Assembly (NCBI RefSeq): GCF_030269605.1
Contig: NZ_BSTQ01000002.1
Span: 744,429 to 808,428, forward strand
Reading direction: 5' to 3'
Source of the DNA: Lentzea sp. NBRC 105346
GTDB taxonomy: Bacteria > Actinomycetota > Actinomycetes > Mycobacteriales > Pseudonocardiaceae
Length of the DNA stretch: 64,000 nucleotides
Shown: piece after piece, positions 16,175 through 24,562 of the stretch
How positions within the stretch are numbered: the first letter of the stretch is position 1
Layout of the letters: each line of letters begins with the position of its first letter
Translations under genes and position numbers: made by a program
The notes under the pieces: generated by a model
What the model saw: only the letters and a program-made list of their open reading frames with translations
Told to the model about the DNA's origin: nothing
The model's database searches: none

Positions 16175-17668
16175 GTGGATTTCCACCGTTTCACGAATCT
16201 TGATCATCCAAACGCCGTAGAAGAGCGCGCCCTGGAACAGGAAGCGAGGAGTGCACGGGTGAACGGTTACACGCCCGCCTTGTACGCCCCATCGGGGTCC
16301 GTCGGGGTGCTGGACTCGGCGATCAGCACTGGTCAGGACGCCTCATGGCGCTGGGACCGGATGATGCTCACCGCGCCCGCCGGTACGCGCGCGGTCGCCT
16401 GCCGGGACGTGCCCGCCGAGCTGCGCCCGGTGCTGCGGCTCTTCGACACCGCGTCCGCGGGCACGCTCAACGGTGGCCCGTCGGTGCCATCGGCCGGAGC
16501 GTTGCACCCCTACGAGTACTTCGCCGCCGTGGGCGAGGCGATCTACGCGCTCGACGCCGCACGGCATCGGTGCACGCTGGTCCGTTCCGGCGCCGCGGTG
16601 CGCACGGCGCTGGAGCAGGCCGGCCTCGCCGACACCGACGCGGCCGTGCTCGTCGTTCTGCGGCCGTGGTTGTCGATGCGCAAGTACGGCGACCGCGGCT
16701 ACCTCTACGCCCAGCTCGACGCCGCACATCTGGCCACCCACCTGCTGGTTCTCGCCACCGAGTCGCACGATCGCGCGGAGCTCCGGACCACCCCGTCCGG
16801 CTCGCTGGGCGAGCTGCTCTCGTTGGACGCCAACTGCCGGTACGTGCACAGCGTGCTGGCGTTGCGTGGCGCGCACCACGACACCCACCCGCACGAATGG
16901 TCCTTTGTGGACGAACGCGGGGCCGCCGTGGCCGGTGACCGGTTCTGGCTGGAGCAGGAGTGCTGGAAGTCACTCGCCGGTCTGCGTGGTGACACCCCCG
17001 GCCCGGCCGCGTCGGTGCGCCGTGGCCCGTTGTTACCCGAGATGCGGGCCCAGCCGGAGACCGACCCGTTCCCCGGACCGGAGTCGATGACGTCGCTGGC
17101 CGCGAAACGCCGGTCCGCCAAGGACTTCGCGCCCGCCGTACTGACATGTGACGAGATCGACCGGACGCTGGCCGCGCTGCGCACCCCGCTGCTCACCGAC
17201 CTCCCGCCGGACAGCGGGCTCGGCCTGACGCTCGTGGTGCGCGAGGTGGCGGACTGCGCGCCGGGCAGCTACCCGCTCTACGGTCCCGGCCGGATGTCCG
17301 ACCCCGCCGCGGTCGCCCCGAGCGGCGACGAGCTGGTGCGGGTGTGCATGGGCCAGGAGCACCTGCGGCACGCGAGCGCGGTGCTGTTGTGCCACACCGA
17401 TCGGCAACGGCTGCTCGATGCCGGCCCACGCGGTGTCAGCGACGCGTTGTTCCGCGCGGGTGCGCTCACCCACCTGCTGTACCTGGGCGCCGCGGCCACC
17501 GGCGTCGACGTGACCGCGATCGGCGGTTTCGACTCGATGGGCTGGCGCGTGCTCGCCGGACTGCCGGACGGGCACGAGGTGCTCTACGTCGCGCTGCTGG
17601 GCCGGTCCGGGCGCACCTCCGTGAAGCTCGACCGGCTGCACCGCGCCTACGCGCACAACGAGAGGTGA
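16175..17668 (+). CDS. SagB-type (ThcOx) flavin dehydrogenase, two-domain
   Basis: About 497 residues made of two nitroreductase-like halves. The N-terminal half has the SagB hallmarks PSAGALHPYEYF and MRKYGDRGYLYAQLDAAHLA. The C-terminal half starts at SLAAKRRSAKDF and includes LFRAGALTHLLYLGAAATGV. Such FMN enzymes oxidise azolines to azoles in RiPP pathways and carry out related dehydrogenations in others. No YcaO cyclodehydratase or precursor peptide is nearby, and the next genes encode an AMP ligase and a carrier protein, so a carrier-bound substrate is likely. Start is uncertain. GTG 16175 keeps the conserved-looking DFHRFTNL segment, GTG 16259 has the better RBS (GAGGAG, seven bases), and ATG 16082 lies in repeat DNA. 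It forms an operon with the genes to 21826. Confidence 0.82.
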   Translation: MDFHRFTNLDHPNAVEERALEQEARSARVNGYTPALYAPSGSVGVLDSAISTGQDASWRWDRMMLTAPAGTRAVACRDVPAELRPVLRLFDTASAGTLNGGPSVPSAGALHPYEYFAAVGEAIYALDAARHRCTLVRSGAAVRTALEQAGLADTDAAVLVVLRPWLSMRKYGDRGYLYAQLDAAHLATHLLVLATESHDRAELRTTPSGSLGELLSLDANCRYVHSVLALRGAHHDTHPHEWSFVDERGAAVAGDRFWLEQECWKSLAGLRGDTPGPAASVRRGPLLPEMRAQPETDPFPGPESMTSLAAKRRSAKDFAPAVLTCDEIDRTLAALRTPLLTDLPPDSGLGLTLVVREVADCAPGSYPLYGPGRMSDPAAVAPSGDELVRVCMGQEHLRHASAVLLCHTDRQRLLDAGPRGVSDALFRAGALTHLLYLGAAATGVDVTAIGGFDSMGWRVLAGLPDGHEVLYVALLGRSGRTSVKLDRLHRAYAHNER

Positions 17669-17672
17669 TCCG

Positions 17673-19022
17673 ATGCTGAGCGCGCTCTTCGACGAACTCC
17701 TGCGCCGGCACGGCGACCGCGTCGCGGTGTCCGACGGCGAGACCACCCTGACCTACCGGGAACTGGCCGACGCCGTCAGGTCCGCACGCCTGCCCATCCC
17801 AGCGGTCGAGCGGCCACGGGTCGGTCTGTGCGCGGGCAACTCCACCGCCTACGTGGTGCGCTACCTCGCCCTGCTGCACGCGGGCTGCGTGCCGTTCCTC
17901 ATCGACCGCGCGACCGGCCCGCAGGACCTCGACGCGATCGTGGCCGACTGCGGGCTGGACCTGTTGCTGCACGAGGAGAACGTCACCACGTTCACCCCGC
18001 ACCAGCGGCCGGACCTGCACGCGGACACCGAGGTGTGCCGCTTCACCTCGGGCTCGACGGGCCGGCCGAGCTGCATCGAGTTCTCCGGTCACGCCGTGCA
18101 CCGCGCGGCGGTCAACTGGGTCGACGGCACGAAACTGACCGGCGACGACCGGATCGCGTGCTTCGCGACGCTGGCGAACGGCCTGGCGTTCAACACCTCG
18201 CTGCTGGCGGCGTTCCTGGTGGGCGCGCAGCTGCATCTCGGCCGTGGCCTGCCGACCGCGGGCCGCGTGGCGCGGATGCTCGACGGGTGCGGCGCGACCA
18301 GGCTGGTCGGTTTTCCGGCGCTGTACGAGTCTTTGGTGCGCCGCGGGCAGCGGTCCCTCGGCGCGCTGCGGCTGGCGATCTCGTCGGCCGCGCCGCTGTC
18401 GCCCGAGGTCAAGGCCGCGTTCACCGAGCTGACCGGCGTGCCGGTGCACAACTACTACGGCGCCGCGGAGGCCGGTCCCCTGACGTTCGCCACCGAGCCG
18501 CTGACCGATCCCGGTCTCGGCCGGCCGCTGCCAGGGGTGTCACTGCGGGCGGGCACGCCCGGTGAACCGGCGCCGATCGAGGTGCGCAGCGAGTCCATGG
18601 GCACGCGGTATCTCAACGCGCCCGGCCTGCTGGAGAGCCGGTTGACCGACGACGGCCACTACCGGACCGGCGACCTCGGTTACCTCGACGGCGGCAGCCT
18701 CGTGCTGACCGGACGTACCAGTCACATGGTCAACGTCGGCGGCCGCAAGGTCGACGCCGTCGAGGTGGCGTCGGTACTGCGGGACGCACCCGGTGTCGAG
18801 GACGCCGTGGTGCTGGAGGTGGCGGACCGGCACGGCGCGCCCGCGCTGGGCGCGGTGCTGGCCGGATCCCCCGACGCCACAGAGGTCCGCCGGTACGCGG
18901 CGACCAGGCTGGCGCCGCACCAGGTTCCCGCGCTCGTGCGGACCGTGCCGCTGATTCCCCGTGGCAGCACCGGAAAACCCGCGACGGCGCAGCTGCGCCG
19001 GATGTTCGAGACAACGTCATGA
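17673..19022 (+). CDS. AMP-dependent acyl/aminoacyl ligase (ANL family)
   Basis: 449 residues, short for an ANL enzyme (usually 500-550). Core motifs are present: the P-loop-like RFTSGSTGRPS, YYGAAEAG before the AMP-binding region, RTGDLGYLDGGSLVLTGRTS with the Asp that binds the ribose, and the C-terminal catalytic Lys in PRGSTGKPATAQL. It should activate a carboxylate as an adenylate and load it on a thiol. The gene for an acyl carrier protein follows at once, the obvious acceptor. The substrate cannot be read from the sequence. An aryl acid such as 3-hydroxyanthranilate, or an amino acid, are both possible. Four bases separate it from the SagB-type gene. Confidence 0.85.
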   Translation: MLSALFDELLRRHGDRVAVSDGETTLTYRELADAVRSARLPIPAVERPRVGLCAGNSTAYVVRYLALLHAGCVPFLIDRATGPQDLDAIVADCGLDLLLHEENVTTFTPHQRPDLHADTEVCRFTSGSTGRPSCIEFSGHAVHRAAVNWVDGTKLTGDDRIACFATLANGLAFNTSLLAAFLVGAQLHLGRGLPTAGRVARMLDGCGATRLVGFPALYESLVRRGQRSLGALRLAISSAAPLSPEVKAAFTELTGVPVHNYYGAAEAGPLTFATEPLTDPGLGRPLPGVSLRAGTPGEPAPIEVRSESMGTRYLNAPGLLESRLTDDGHYRTGDLGYLDGGSLVLTGRTSHMVNVGGRKVDAVEVASVLRDAPGVEDAVVLEVADRHGAPALGAVLAGSPDATEVRRYAATRLAPHQVPALVRTVPLIPRGSTGKPATAQLRRMFETTS

Positions 19023-19039
19023 AAGAGGAGAGCACCGCC

Positions 19040-19303
19040 ATGTCGCAGCCGGACGACCTCCGCGCCCGCATCGTCCGCATCGTCGTCGAGTCCGCCGAGG
19101 GTGACCTGTCCGAGCAGGACCTCGTCGCCGCGGGCGGCTCGCTGCCGGGCGTGAGCTACTCGTCGCTGTCGCTGATCCGCATGATCGACGCCGTCGAGAA
19201 CCAGCTGGGCGTCTACCTCGACCCGGATTCCGACAGCGCGCGGTTCGAGACGATCGACAGCCTCGTCGAGCTGGTTTCGGAGAACCTGTGCGTGAGCCAG
19301 TGA
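19040..19303 (+). CDS. Acyl/peptidyl carrier protein
   Basis: 87 residues with a carrier-protein pattern: helix 1 (LRARIVRIVVESAE), loop, then SYSSLSLIRMIDAVENQLGV, where Ser42 is the probable phosphopantetheine site. The usual Asp before that Ser is replaced by Ser (SSL instead of DSL), which is unusual but tolerated in some freestanding carriers. ATG 19040 is preferred because AGAGGAGA lies eight bases upstream. An ATG at 19019 overlapping the ligase stop would add seven residues. Its neighbours are a ligase that could load it and a DapB-like reductase and acyl-CoA dehydrogenase that could act on the loaded substrate. Confidence 0.82.
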   Translation: MSQPDDLRARIVRIVVESAEGDLSEQDLVAAGGSLPGVSYSSLSLIRMIDAVENQLGVYLDPDSDSARFETIDSLVELVSENLCVSQ

Positions 19304-19971
19304 TCGGTGTTGTGGGCTTCGGGCGGCTCGGCCGGGCGATCGCCGCGCACACCAAGGTGATCCAGCTCGACTCGCGCTCTCCGCACGAGTGGGGCGAGGG
19401 GCCCGAGGTGATCGTCGACTGCGCCGCGCCCGAGGTCACCCACCAGGTGATCGACCTGTGCCACAAGCTGCGCGTGCCGCTGGTCGAGTGCGTGTCGAAC
19501 CTGTGGCCCGGCCACGTCGAACGGCTGACCGAGCTCGCCCGCGACGTGCCCGTCGTGCGCGCGACGAACCTGGCGGTGGGCAACTACCTGCAGGCCCGCG
19601 TCGTGGATCACCTGGCCGAGCTGCTGGGCAAGCTGGGCGTCGGCCTGCCGGAAGCGTCCGTGCTGGAACGGCATCCGGCGACGAAGGCCCATCGGCCCAG
19701 CGCCACGGCCGTCGCGCTGGCCGACCGCTGGCACACCCGGACCGGACAGCAGGCCTCCGACATCGCCTCGCTGCGCGCCGGACCTCCGGTGAGCGACCAC
19801 GAGATCCACCTCGGCTGGCCCGAGCAGTCACTGGTGGTGCGCCACGAGGTCCGTTCGCTCGACGCCGCGGCCGCGGGCGCGGTGACGGTCGCCCGCTGGG
19901 TGGCCGGGCGAGCACCGGGGCTCTATCCCGTACACGCGATCTACGACGATCTGGTGGAGGCGAACTCATGA
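19288..19971 (+). CDS. Dihydrodipicolinate-reductase-like (DapB fold) enzyme
   Basis: 227 residues. N-terminal Rossmann motif VIGVVGFGRLGRAI. The segment VIVDCAAPEVTHQVIDL matches the DapB DFT.P region, and TNLAVGNYLQ matches the loop before the catalytic domain. The DapB signature HHxxKxDAPSGTA is degenerate here, ERHPATKAHRPSATA: the first His and the Lys are kept, while the second His is Pro and DAPSG is HRPSA. It is therefore a divergent reductase of a cyclic imine or enamine, or a related step, rather than the lysine enzyme. GTG 19288 has GGAG five bases upstream. GTG 19300, overlapping the carrier-protein stop, is the alternative. Part of the 16175-21826 operon. Confidence 0.75.
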   Translation: MREPVIGVVGFGRLGRAIAAHTKVIQLDSRSPHEWGEGPEVIVDCAAPEVTHQVIDLCHKLRVPLVECVSNLWPGHVERLTELARDVPVVRATNLAVGNYLQARVVDHLAELLGKLGVGLPEASVLERHPATKAHRPSATAVALADRWHTRTGQQASDIASLRAGPPVSDHEIHLGWPEQSLVVRHEVRSLDAAAAGAVTVARWVAGRAPGLYPVHAIYDDLVEANS

Positions 19972-20693
19972 CGACCGTTCCGGCCCGCCTCGCGGCGCAG
20001 CTCGCGTTCGGCGCCCGCATGCTCTCGCTGGACGGGCACGACGACTTCAACCAGGGCCAGATCTCGGCCCGGATGCCCGGCTCGGACACGTTCTTCATCA
20101 AGAACGCGTTGTGCGGCTTCGACGAGGCCACCCCGGAGCAGGTCGTGGCCGCGTCCGTGCACCCCGACGCGCCGATCGACCCGCTCGCGCCGCCGGAGCT
20201 CCCGCTGCACCAGGCGATCTACCGGGCACGCCCGGACGTCAACGGCATCGTGCACAGCCACGCGCCGCACACCCTGGTGTTCGGCGCGACCGACCTGCCC
20301 GTGCGGCCGATCTCGCACGAGGGCGCGCACTTCGTCGACCGGCTCGGCCTGTTCACCGACACCAGCAACACCGTGCTGGACCAGGAGACCGGCGAGGCGA
20401 TCGCGAAGGCCCTCGACAACGGCGAGGGTGTGCTGCTGCGCAACCACGGCGGAGTCGTCATCGGCAAGAGCGTGCGGCACGCCGCGGTGTTCGCGCAGGT
20501 GCTCGAACGCGCGTGCCGCCTGCAGCTGCTGGCCGAGCAGAGCGGGCAGCCCTACCACTACTCGACCGACACCGACGTGGCGTTGAAGCGGGACTTCATC
20601 TACGCGGACCTGTCCGTGCGGTCGTACTGGGACTACGCGGTGCGTCGCGTGGCGCGGGTCTGGCCGGAGGCGGCCGGTTGGGGGCGGGCATGA
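19968..20693 (+). CDS. Class II aldolase/adducin family protein
   Basis: 241 residues. It has metal-binding HSHAPHT (two His of the Zn site) and LRNHGGVVIG (third His), plus DDFNQGQISARMPG at the N-terminus, all typical of the L-fuculose-phosphate aldolase/AraD/adducin fold. Members catalyse retro-aldol or epimerisation reactions, and some natural-product homologues have other roles. The ATG at 19968 overlaps the preceding stop by four bases (ATGA), and the next gene overlaps this one by four bases, so translation is tightly coupled. Whether it makes or cleaves a carbon-carbon bond in this pathway is unknown. Cytosolic, no signal peptide. Confidence 0.85.
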   Translation: MTTVPARLAAQLAFGARMLSLDGHDDFNQGQISARMPGSDTFFIKNALCGFDEATPEQVVAASVHPDAPIDPLAPPELPLHQAIYRARPDVNGIVHSHAPHTLVFGATDLPVRPISHEGAHFVDRLGLFTDTSNTVLDQETGEAIAKALDNGEGVLLRNHGGVVIGKSVRHAAVFAQVLERACRLQLLAEQSGQPYHYSTDTDVALKRDFIYADLSVRSYWDYAVRRVARVWPEAAGWGRA

Positions 20694-21826
20694 CGTCTGT
20701 CGAGGTGCAAGATCTGCTCGCGTTGACCCGTGAGCTGGCCGACGAGGAGCTGGCGCCGCGCGCGGACGACTTCGAGGCGCGCGCCGAGTTCCCGCGCGAG
20801 CTGCTGCGGCTACTCGGCAAGTCCGGGCTGCTCAGCCTGCCGTACCCGGTCGAGCACGGTGGTGGCGGCCAGCCGTACGAGGTGTACCTCGAGGTGCTGG
20901 AGATCCTGGCGCGGCGCTGGCTGTGCGTGGCCCAGTCGGTCAACATCCACGTCCTGTCGTGCTACGGGGTAGCCGCACACGGCACTCCGGAACAGCGCGA
21001 GGAGCTGCTGCCCGCGTTGCTGGGCGGCGAGCTGCTCGGGGCCAACTGCCTGTCGGAGCCCGAGGTCGGCTCGGACATCTCGGCCATCGGCAGCACGGCA
21101 GTGCTCGACGGCGACGACTACGTGGTCAACGGCATGAAGTCGTTCACCAGCCACGCCGGTCAGGCGGACTTCTACAACCTGTTCTGCCGCACCGGCGGAC
21201 CGGGTGTGCGCGGGTTGTCACTGCTGCTCGCCGACGCGTCGACGCCGGGACTCTCGTCGCTGGCGCCGGAGAAGAAGATGGGCGTGCGGTCCTCGCCGAC
21301 CGCCACCGTGGTGCTCGACGACGCGCGCGTGCCCGCGTCGCGGCTGGTCGGCCGGCCCGGCAAGGGCTTTCTGATCGCCATGGGCCTGTTCGACCGCGGC
21401 CGGCTCGGCATCGCCGCGTGTGCCGTCGGGCTGGCGGACGCCGCGCTCGCGCACGCCGTGCGGTACGCGAAGACCCGCAAGCAGTTCGGGCAGCCGGTGG
21501 CGGACTTCCAGGGCGTCGGTTTCCTGTTGGCGGACATGTCCACGCAGGTGGCGGCCGCGCGGGCGCTCGTGCGGGAGGCCGCGCGGGCGTTGGACGCGGG
21601 CGCGCCGGCCGGTGAGGTGACCGCGATGGCGTCGCGCGCGAAGCTCTTCGCCACCGAGGCGGCCATGCGGGTGACGACCGACGCGGTGCAGGTGCTCGGC
21701 GCCTACGGCTACGTGCAGGACCACCCGGTCGAACGCTGGATGCGTGAGGCGAAGCTGCTGCAGATCATCGAGGGCACCAACCAGATCCAGCGGCTGGTGA
21801 TCTCACGTGGCCTCAGTGGGTCATGA
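20690..21826 (+). CDS. Acyl-CoA dehydrogenase family flavoprotein
   Basis: 378 residues with the three acyl-CoA dehydrogenase domains: helical N-terminus, middle beta domain with CLSEPEVGSDISAI, and C-terminal helices with RKQFGQPVADFQ and AYGYVQDHPVERWMREAK. The base Glu lies in LLQIIEGTNQIQ, the position used by short-chain enzymes. In carrier-protein pathways such enzymes desaturate tethered substrates, for example prolyl to pyrrolyl carriers. With the ligase and carrier protein in the same operon, that kind of role is plausible here but not shown. The start ATG overlaps the aldolase stop (ATGA). Confidence 0.88.
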   Translation: MTSVEVQDLLALTRELADEELAPRADDFEARAEFPRELLRLLGKSGLLSLPYPVEHGGGGQPYEVYLEVLEILARRWLCVAQSVNIHVLSCYGVAAHGTPEQREELLPALLGGELLGANCLSEPEVGSDISAIGSTAVLDGDDYVVNGMKSFTSHAGQADFYNLFCRTGGPGVRGLSLLLADASTPGLSSLAPEKKMGVRSSPTATVVLDDARVPASRLVGRPGKGFLIAMGLFDRGRLGIAACAVGLADAALAHAVRYAKTRKQFGQPVADFQGVGFLLADMSTQVAAARALVREAARALDAGAPAGEVTAMASRAKLFATEAAMRVTTDAVQVLGAYGYVQDHPVERWMREAKLLQIIEGTNQIQRLVISRGLSGS

Positions 21827-21914
21827 CCGGACGTGGCCACCCCCTCGCTGACGGTCACAGCGGTGGATCTGCCAAGGTCGAGCCTGGTTCGTCTTCTCTC
21901 GTGAAGGTAAGGCA

Positions 21915-23309
21915 GTGGCACAACAAGCCGAAGAAAAGTCCACCCCGGTGGACGACCGGATCGACCCGGCTCTGCTCAAGATCGCGATCGTGGTGCTGCT
22001 CGGCAGCTTCACGACGTTGCTCGACACAACCATCGTGGTGGTGGCGTTCGACTCGCTGGTCAGCGAGTTCCACAGCTCGCTGGCCGCGGTCCAGTGGGTC
22101 AGCACGGCGTACCTGCTGGCGTTGAGCGCCGTCATCCCGCTCACCGGGTGGGCGTCGCACCGCTTCGGCGTCAAACCGCTGTGGATGGTGTCCATCGCGC
22201 TGTTCGCCGGTGGCTCGCTGCTGTGCGGACTCGCCTGGTCGTTGCCGAGCCTCATCGTGTTCCGGATCGTCCAGGGCCTCGGCGGCGGCATGATCATGCC
22301 GCTCGGCCAGACCCTGCTCGCGCAGGCCGCGGGTCCCTCGCGGATGGGCCGGGTGATGGCGCTGGTCGCGATCCCCGCGCAGCTCTCGCCGATCCTCGGC
22401 CCGGTGCTGGGCGGTGTGCTCACCGACGGGCCCGGCTGGCAGTGGCTGTTCCTCATCAACGTCCCGGTCGGCGTGGTGGCGCTGGCGATGTCGGTCAAGG
22501 CGATCGCGCCGACGACGCCGGAACGCGGCGAGCGGCTCGACTTCGTCGGCCTGCTGCTGCTCTCCCCTGGTCTCGCCGCGCTGGTGTACGGGTTGTCCGA
22601 GGTCGGTGGGCACCGGACCGTTGTGCTGCCACTGGTACTCGGCGCGGTGCTCGTGGCGGCGTTCGTGGTGTACGCGCTGCGCACGAAGATCACGCCGCTG
22701 CTCGACCTGCGGCTGTTCACCCGCCGGGCGTTCACCGCGCCGACGCTGGTGATGTTCTTCTTCGGCTTCTGCTACTTCGGCCCGATGTTCCTGCTGCCGC
22801 TGTACTTCCAGCAGGTACGCGGGCACGGGGCCCTCGCGGCCGGCCTGCTGCTCGCCCCGCAGGGGCTCGGCACGCTCACCGCGATGCTGGTGGTGGGCAA
22901 GAAGACCGACAAGATCGGCCCGCGACCGTTGATCATCGCGGGCCTGATCATCACGCTGCTCGGCACCGTCGCCTACACGCAGGTGCAGGCGGACACGAGC
23001 GAGCTGCTGCTCGGCCTGTCGCTGTACGTCCGCGGCATCGGCATCGGCGCCGCGGTCATCCCGATCATGGCGGCGGCCTACATCGGGCTGGAGAAGACGG
23101 CCATCCCGAAGGCCAGCACGACCGTGAACATCATGCAGCGCGTCGGCGGCTCGTTCGGCACGGCGCTGCTCGCCGTGGTGCTGCAGCACGAGCTCGCCGG
23201 TGGCGGCGACGTCTCGGTCGCGTACGGCCACACGTTCTGGTGGACGCTCGGCTTCAGCGTGATCGCGCTGGTGCCCGCGTTCCTCATCCCGCGCAAGGGT
23301 GCTTCGTGA
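21915..23309 (+). CDS. MFS drug/metabolite exporter (DHA2, EmrB/QacA-like)
   Basis: 464 residues of an integral membrane transporter with about 12-14 membrane spans. Motif C-like SPILGPVLGGVL and the antiporter signature region LDTTIVVVAFDSL are visible, placing it in the DHA2 proton-antiport family. Located inside the biosynthetic cluster, it is the obvious exporter and self-resistance pump for the product. GTG 21915 has AAGG upstream. An 88-base gap after the acyl-CoA dehydrogenase gene may contain a promoter, but no clear boxes were seen. A palindromic element follows the stop codon. Confidence 0.9.
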   Translation: MAQQAEEKSTPVDDRIDPALLKIAIVVLLGSFTTLLDTTIVVVAFDSLVSEFHSSLAAVQWVSTAYLLALSAVIPLTGWASHRFGVKPLWMVSIALFAGGSLLCGLAWSLPSLIVFRIVQGLGGGMIMPLGQTLLAQAAGPSRMGRVMALVAIPAQLSPILGPVLGGVLTDGPGWQWLFLINVPVGVVALAMSVKAIAPTTPERGERLDFVGLLLLSPGLAALVYGLSEVGGHRTVVLPLVLGAVLVAAFVVYALRTKITPLLDLRLFTRRAFTAPTLVMFFFGFCYFGPMFLLPLYFQQVRGHGALAAGLLLAPQGLGTLTAMLVVGKKTDKIGPRPLIIAGLIITLLGTVAYTQVQADTSELLLGLSLYVRGIGIGAAVIPIMAAAYIGLEKTAIPKASTTVNIMQRVGGSFGTALLAVVLQHELAGGGDVSVAYGHTFWWTLGFSVIALVPAFLIPRKGAS

Positions 23310-23394
23310 ACCCGGTGCTCGGTAGCGAACGTGGTGTTCAGGTACATCTATGTCCCTTTTCGTCACGTTCGCTACATCGGCCGCCCTTCGTGAA
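23302..23394. repeat. Dispersed palindromic element, copy 2, with 9-bp direct repeats
   Basis: Arms GTAGCGAACGTG (23322-23333) and its complement (23364-23375) enclose a loop sharing CTATGTCCCT with the element at 4155. The nine bases CTTCGTGAA containing the MFS stop codon (23302-23310) recur at 23386-23394 just beyond the palindrome, as expected of a target-site duplication. No protein is encoded. Confidence 0.7.
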
Positions 23395-23417
23395 GCCTCA
23401 GAGAACTGGAGTCTAAT

Positions 23418-24518
23418 GTGGACCGACGGCTGGACTCGCTGACCGGGGCGCGCTTCGTCGCCGCGTTCCTGGTGTTCTGCTTCCACGTGGCCACGCTCGG
23501 CCTGTTCGCGCCGGAGACCGGCGTGAGCGGGCCGCTGACCCTGCTCACGAAGAGCGCGGGCACCGTCGGTGTCTCGTTCTTCTTCGTGCTCAGCGGTTTC
23601 GTGCTCACCTGGTCGGCGCGTCCGGCCGACACCTACGGCGGATTCCTGCGCCGCAGGCTCGTGAAGATCTTCCCGAACCACGTGGTCACGTTCGCTCTGG
23701 CGATGGCCCTGTTCGCCGCGGCGGCCACCCCGCTGCCGACGGTGCTCGCGAACCTGTTCCTCGTGCAGGCCTGGGTGCCGGACCCCGCCACGTTCCTCAG
23801 CGTCAACGGCCCCAGCTGGTCGTTGTCGTGCGAGCTCGTGTTCTACCTGCTGTTCCCGGCGCTGCTGGCCTTGTCGGGACGGATCAAGCGGCTGTGGTGG
23901 TGGGCGGGTGGCGTGGTTGCGTTGATCGTGCTGCTGCCGGTGCTGGGTTCGCTGCTGCTGCCCGCCGAGCCGCGGTTCGAGCTGCCCGGAACCGTCCTGG
24001 ATGGACAGTCGATCTATCCGATGTGGCTCGTCTACATCTTCCCGCCCGCCCGGCTGCTGGACTTCTTCCTGGGCATCCTGATGGCCCGGATCGTCCTGTC
24101 CGGCAAGTGGATCGGGCTCGGGGTGCGGCCCGCCGCGCTGCTCGCGGTGGCCGGGTACACCATCGGCCTGTTCACGCCGATGGTGTTCACCGTCGATGTG
24201 GTGACCGTGGTGCCGCTGGCGTTGCTGATCGCGGCGCTGGCCACCGCCGAGCGACAGGGTGCTTCGACGCTGGGCGGGCCCGTGTGGCGCCGGCTGGGTG
24301 AGGCTTCGTTCGCGTTCTACCTGATCCACGAGATCGTGCTCGTCCTGGTGCGGGCCACGGTCGGCTTCGATACGCAACTTTCCCTGTTGCCGGGCATAGC
24401 GGCCGTGCTGGTCGCGCTGGCGTTGAGCGTCGGCCTGGCGTTCGCGCTGCACCGCTGGGTCGAACAGCCCGCGATGCGCCGCTGGGCCCGCAATCCTGTT
24501 CCCGCGCCAGTGGCGTGA
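23418..24518 (+). CDS. Membrane acyltransferase (acyltransferase-3 family)
   Basis: 366 residues with about ten membrane spans. The start RLDSLTGARFVAAFLVFCFH carries the conserved R/H of OafA/YrhL-type acyltransferases, followed by VSFFFVLSGFVLTW and WSLSCELVFYLLFPALLAL. Family members O-acylate sugars or macrolides at the membrane, using acyl-CoA. Next to a glycosyltransferase gene, acylation of the sugar on the product is a reasonable guess. GTG 23418 is the first start giving the complete first span, and the upstream palindrome separates it from the exporter gene. Confidence 0.88.
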   Translation: MDRRLDSLTGARFVAAFLVFCFHVATLGLFAPETGVSGPLTLLTKSAGTVGVSFFFVLSGFVLTWSARPADTYGGFLRRRLVKIFPNHVVTFALAMALFAAAATPLPTVLANLFLVQAWVPDPATFLSVNGPSWSLSCELVFYLLFPALLALSGRIKRLWWWAGGVVALIVLLPVLGSLLLPAEPRFELPGTVLDGQSIYPMWLVYIFPPARLLDFFLGILMARIVLSGKWIGLGVRPAALLAVAGYTIGLFTPMVFTVDVVTVVPLALLIAALATAERQGASTLGGPVWRRLGEASFAFYLIHEIVLVLVRATVGFDTQLSLLPGIAAVLVALALSVGLAFALHRWVEQPAMRRWARNPVPAPVA

Positions 24519-24562
24519 CCCGCAACATTGGTCGTGACGTTGCGACTACCTGAGAGGTTTGC

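Noticed and set aside
16175..17668. A thiazole/oxazole RiPP cluster
   Set aside because: The SagB-type gene is suggestive, but no YcaO cyclodehydratase, precursor peptide or peptidase is present in the window, and the partners are a ligase and a carrier protein.
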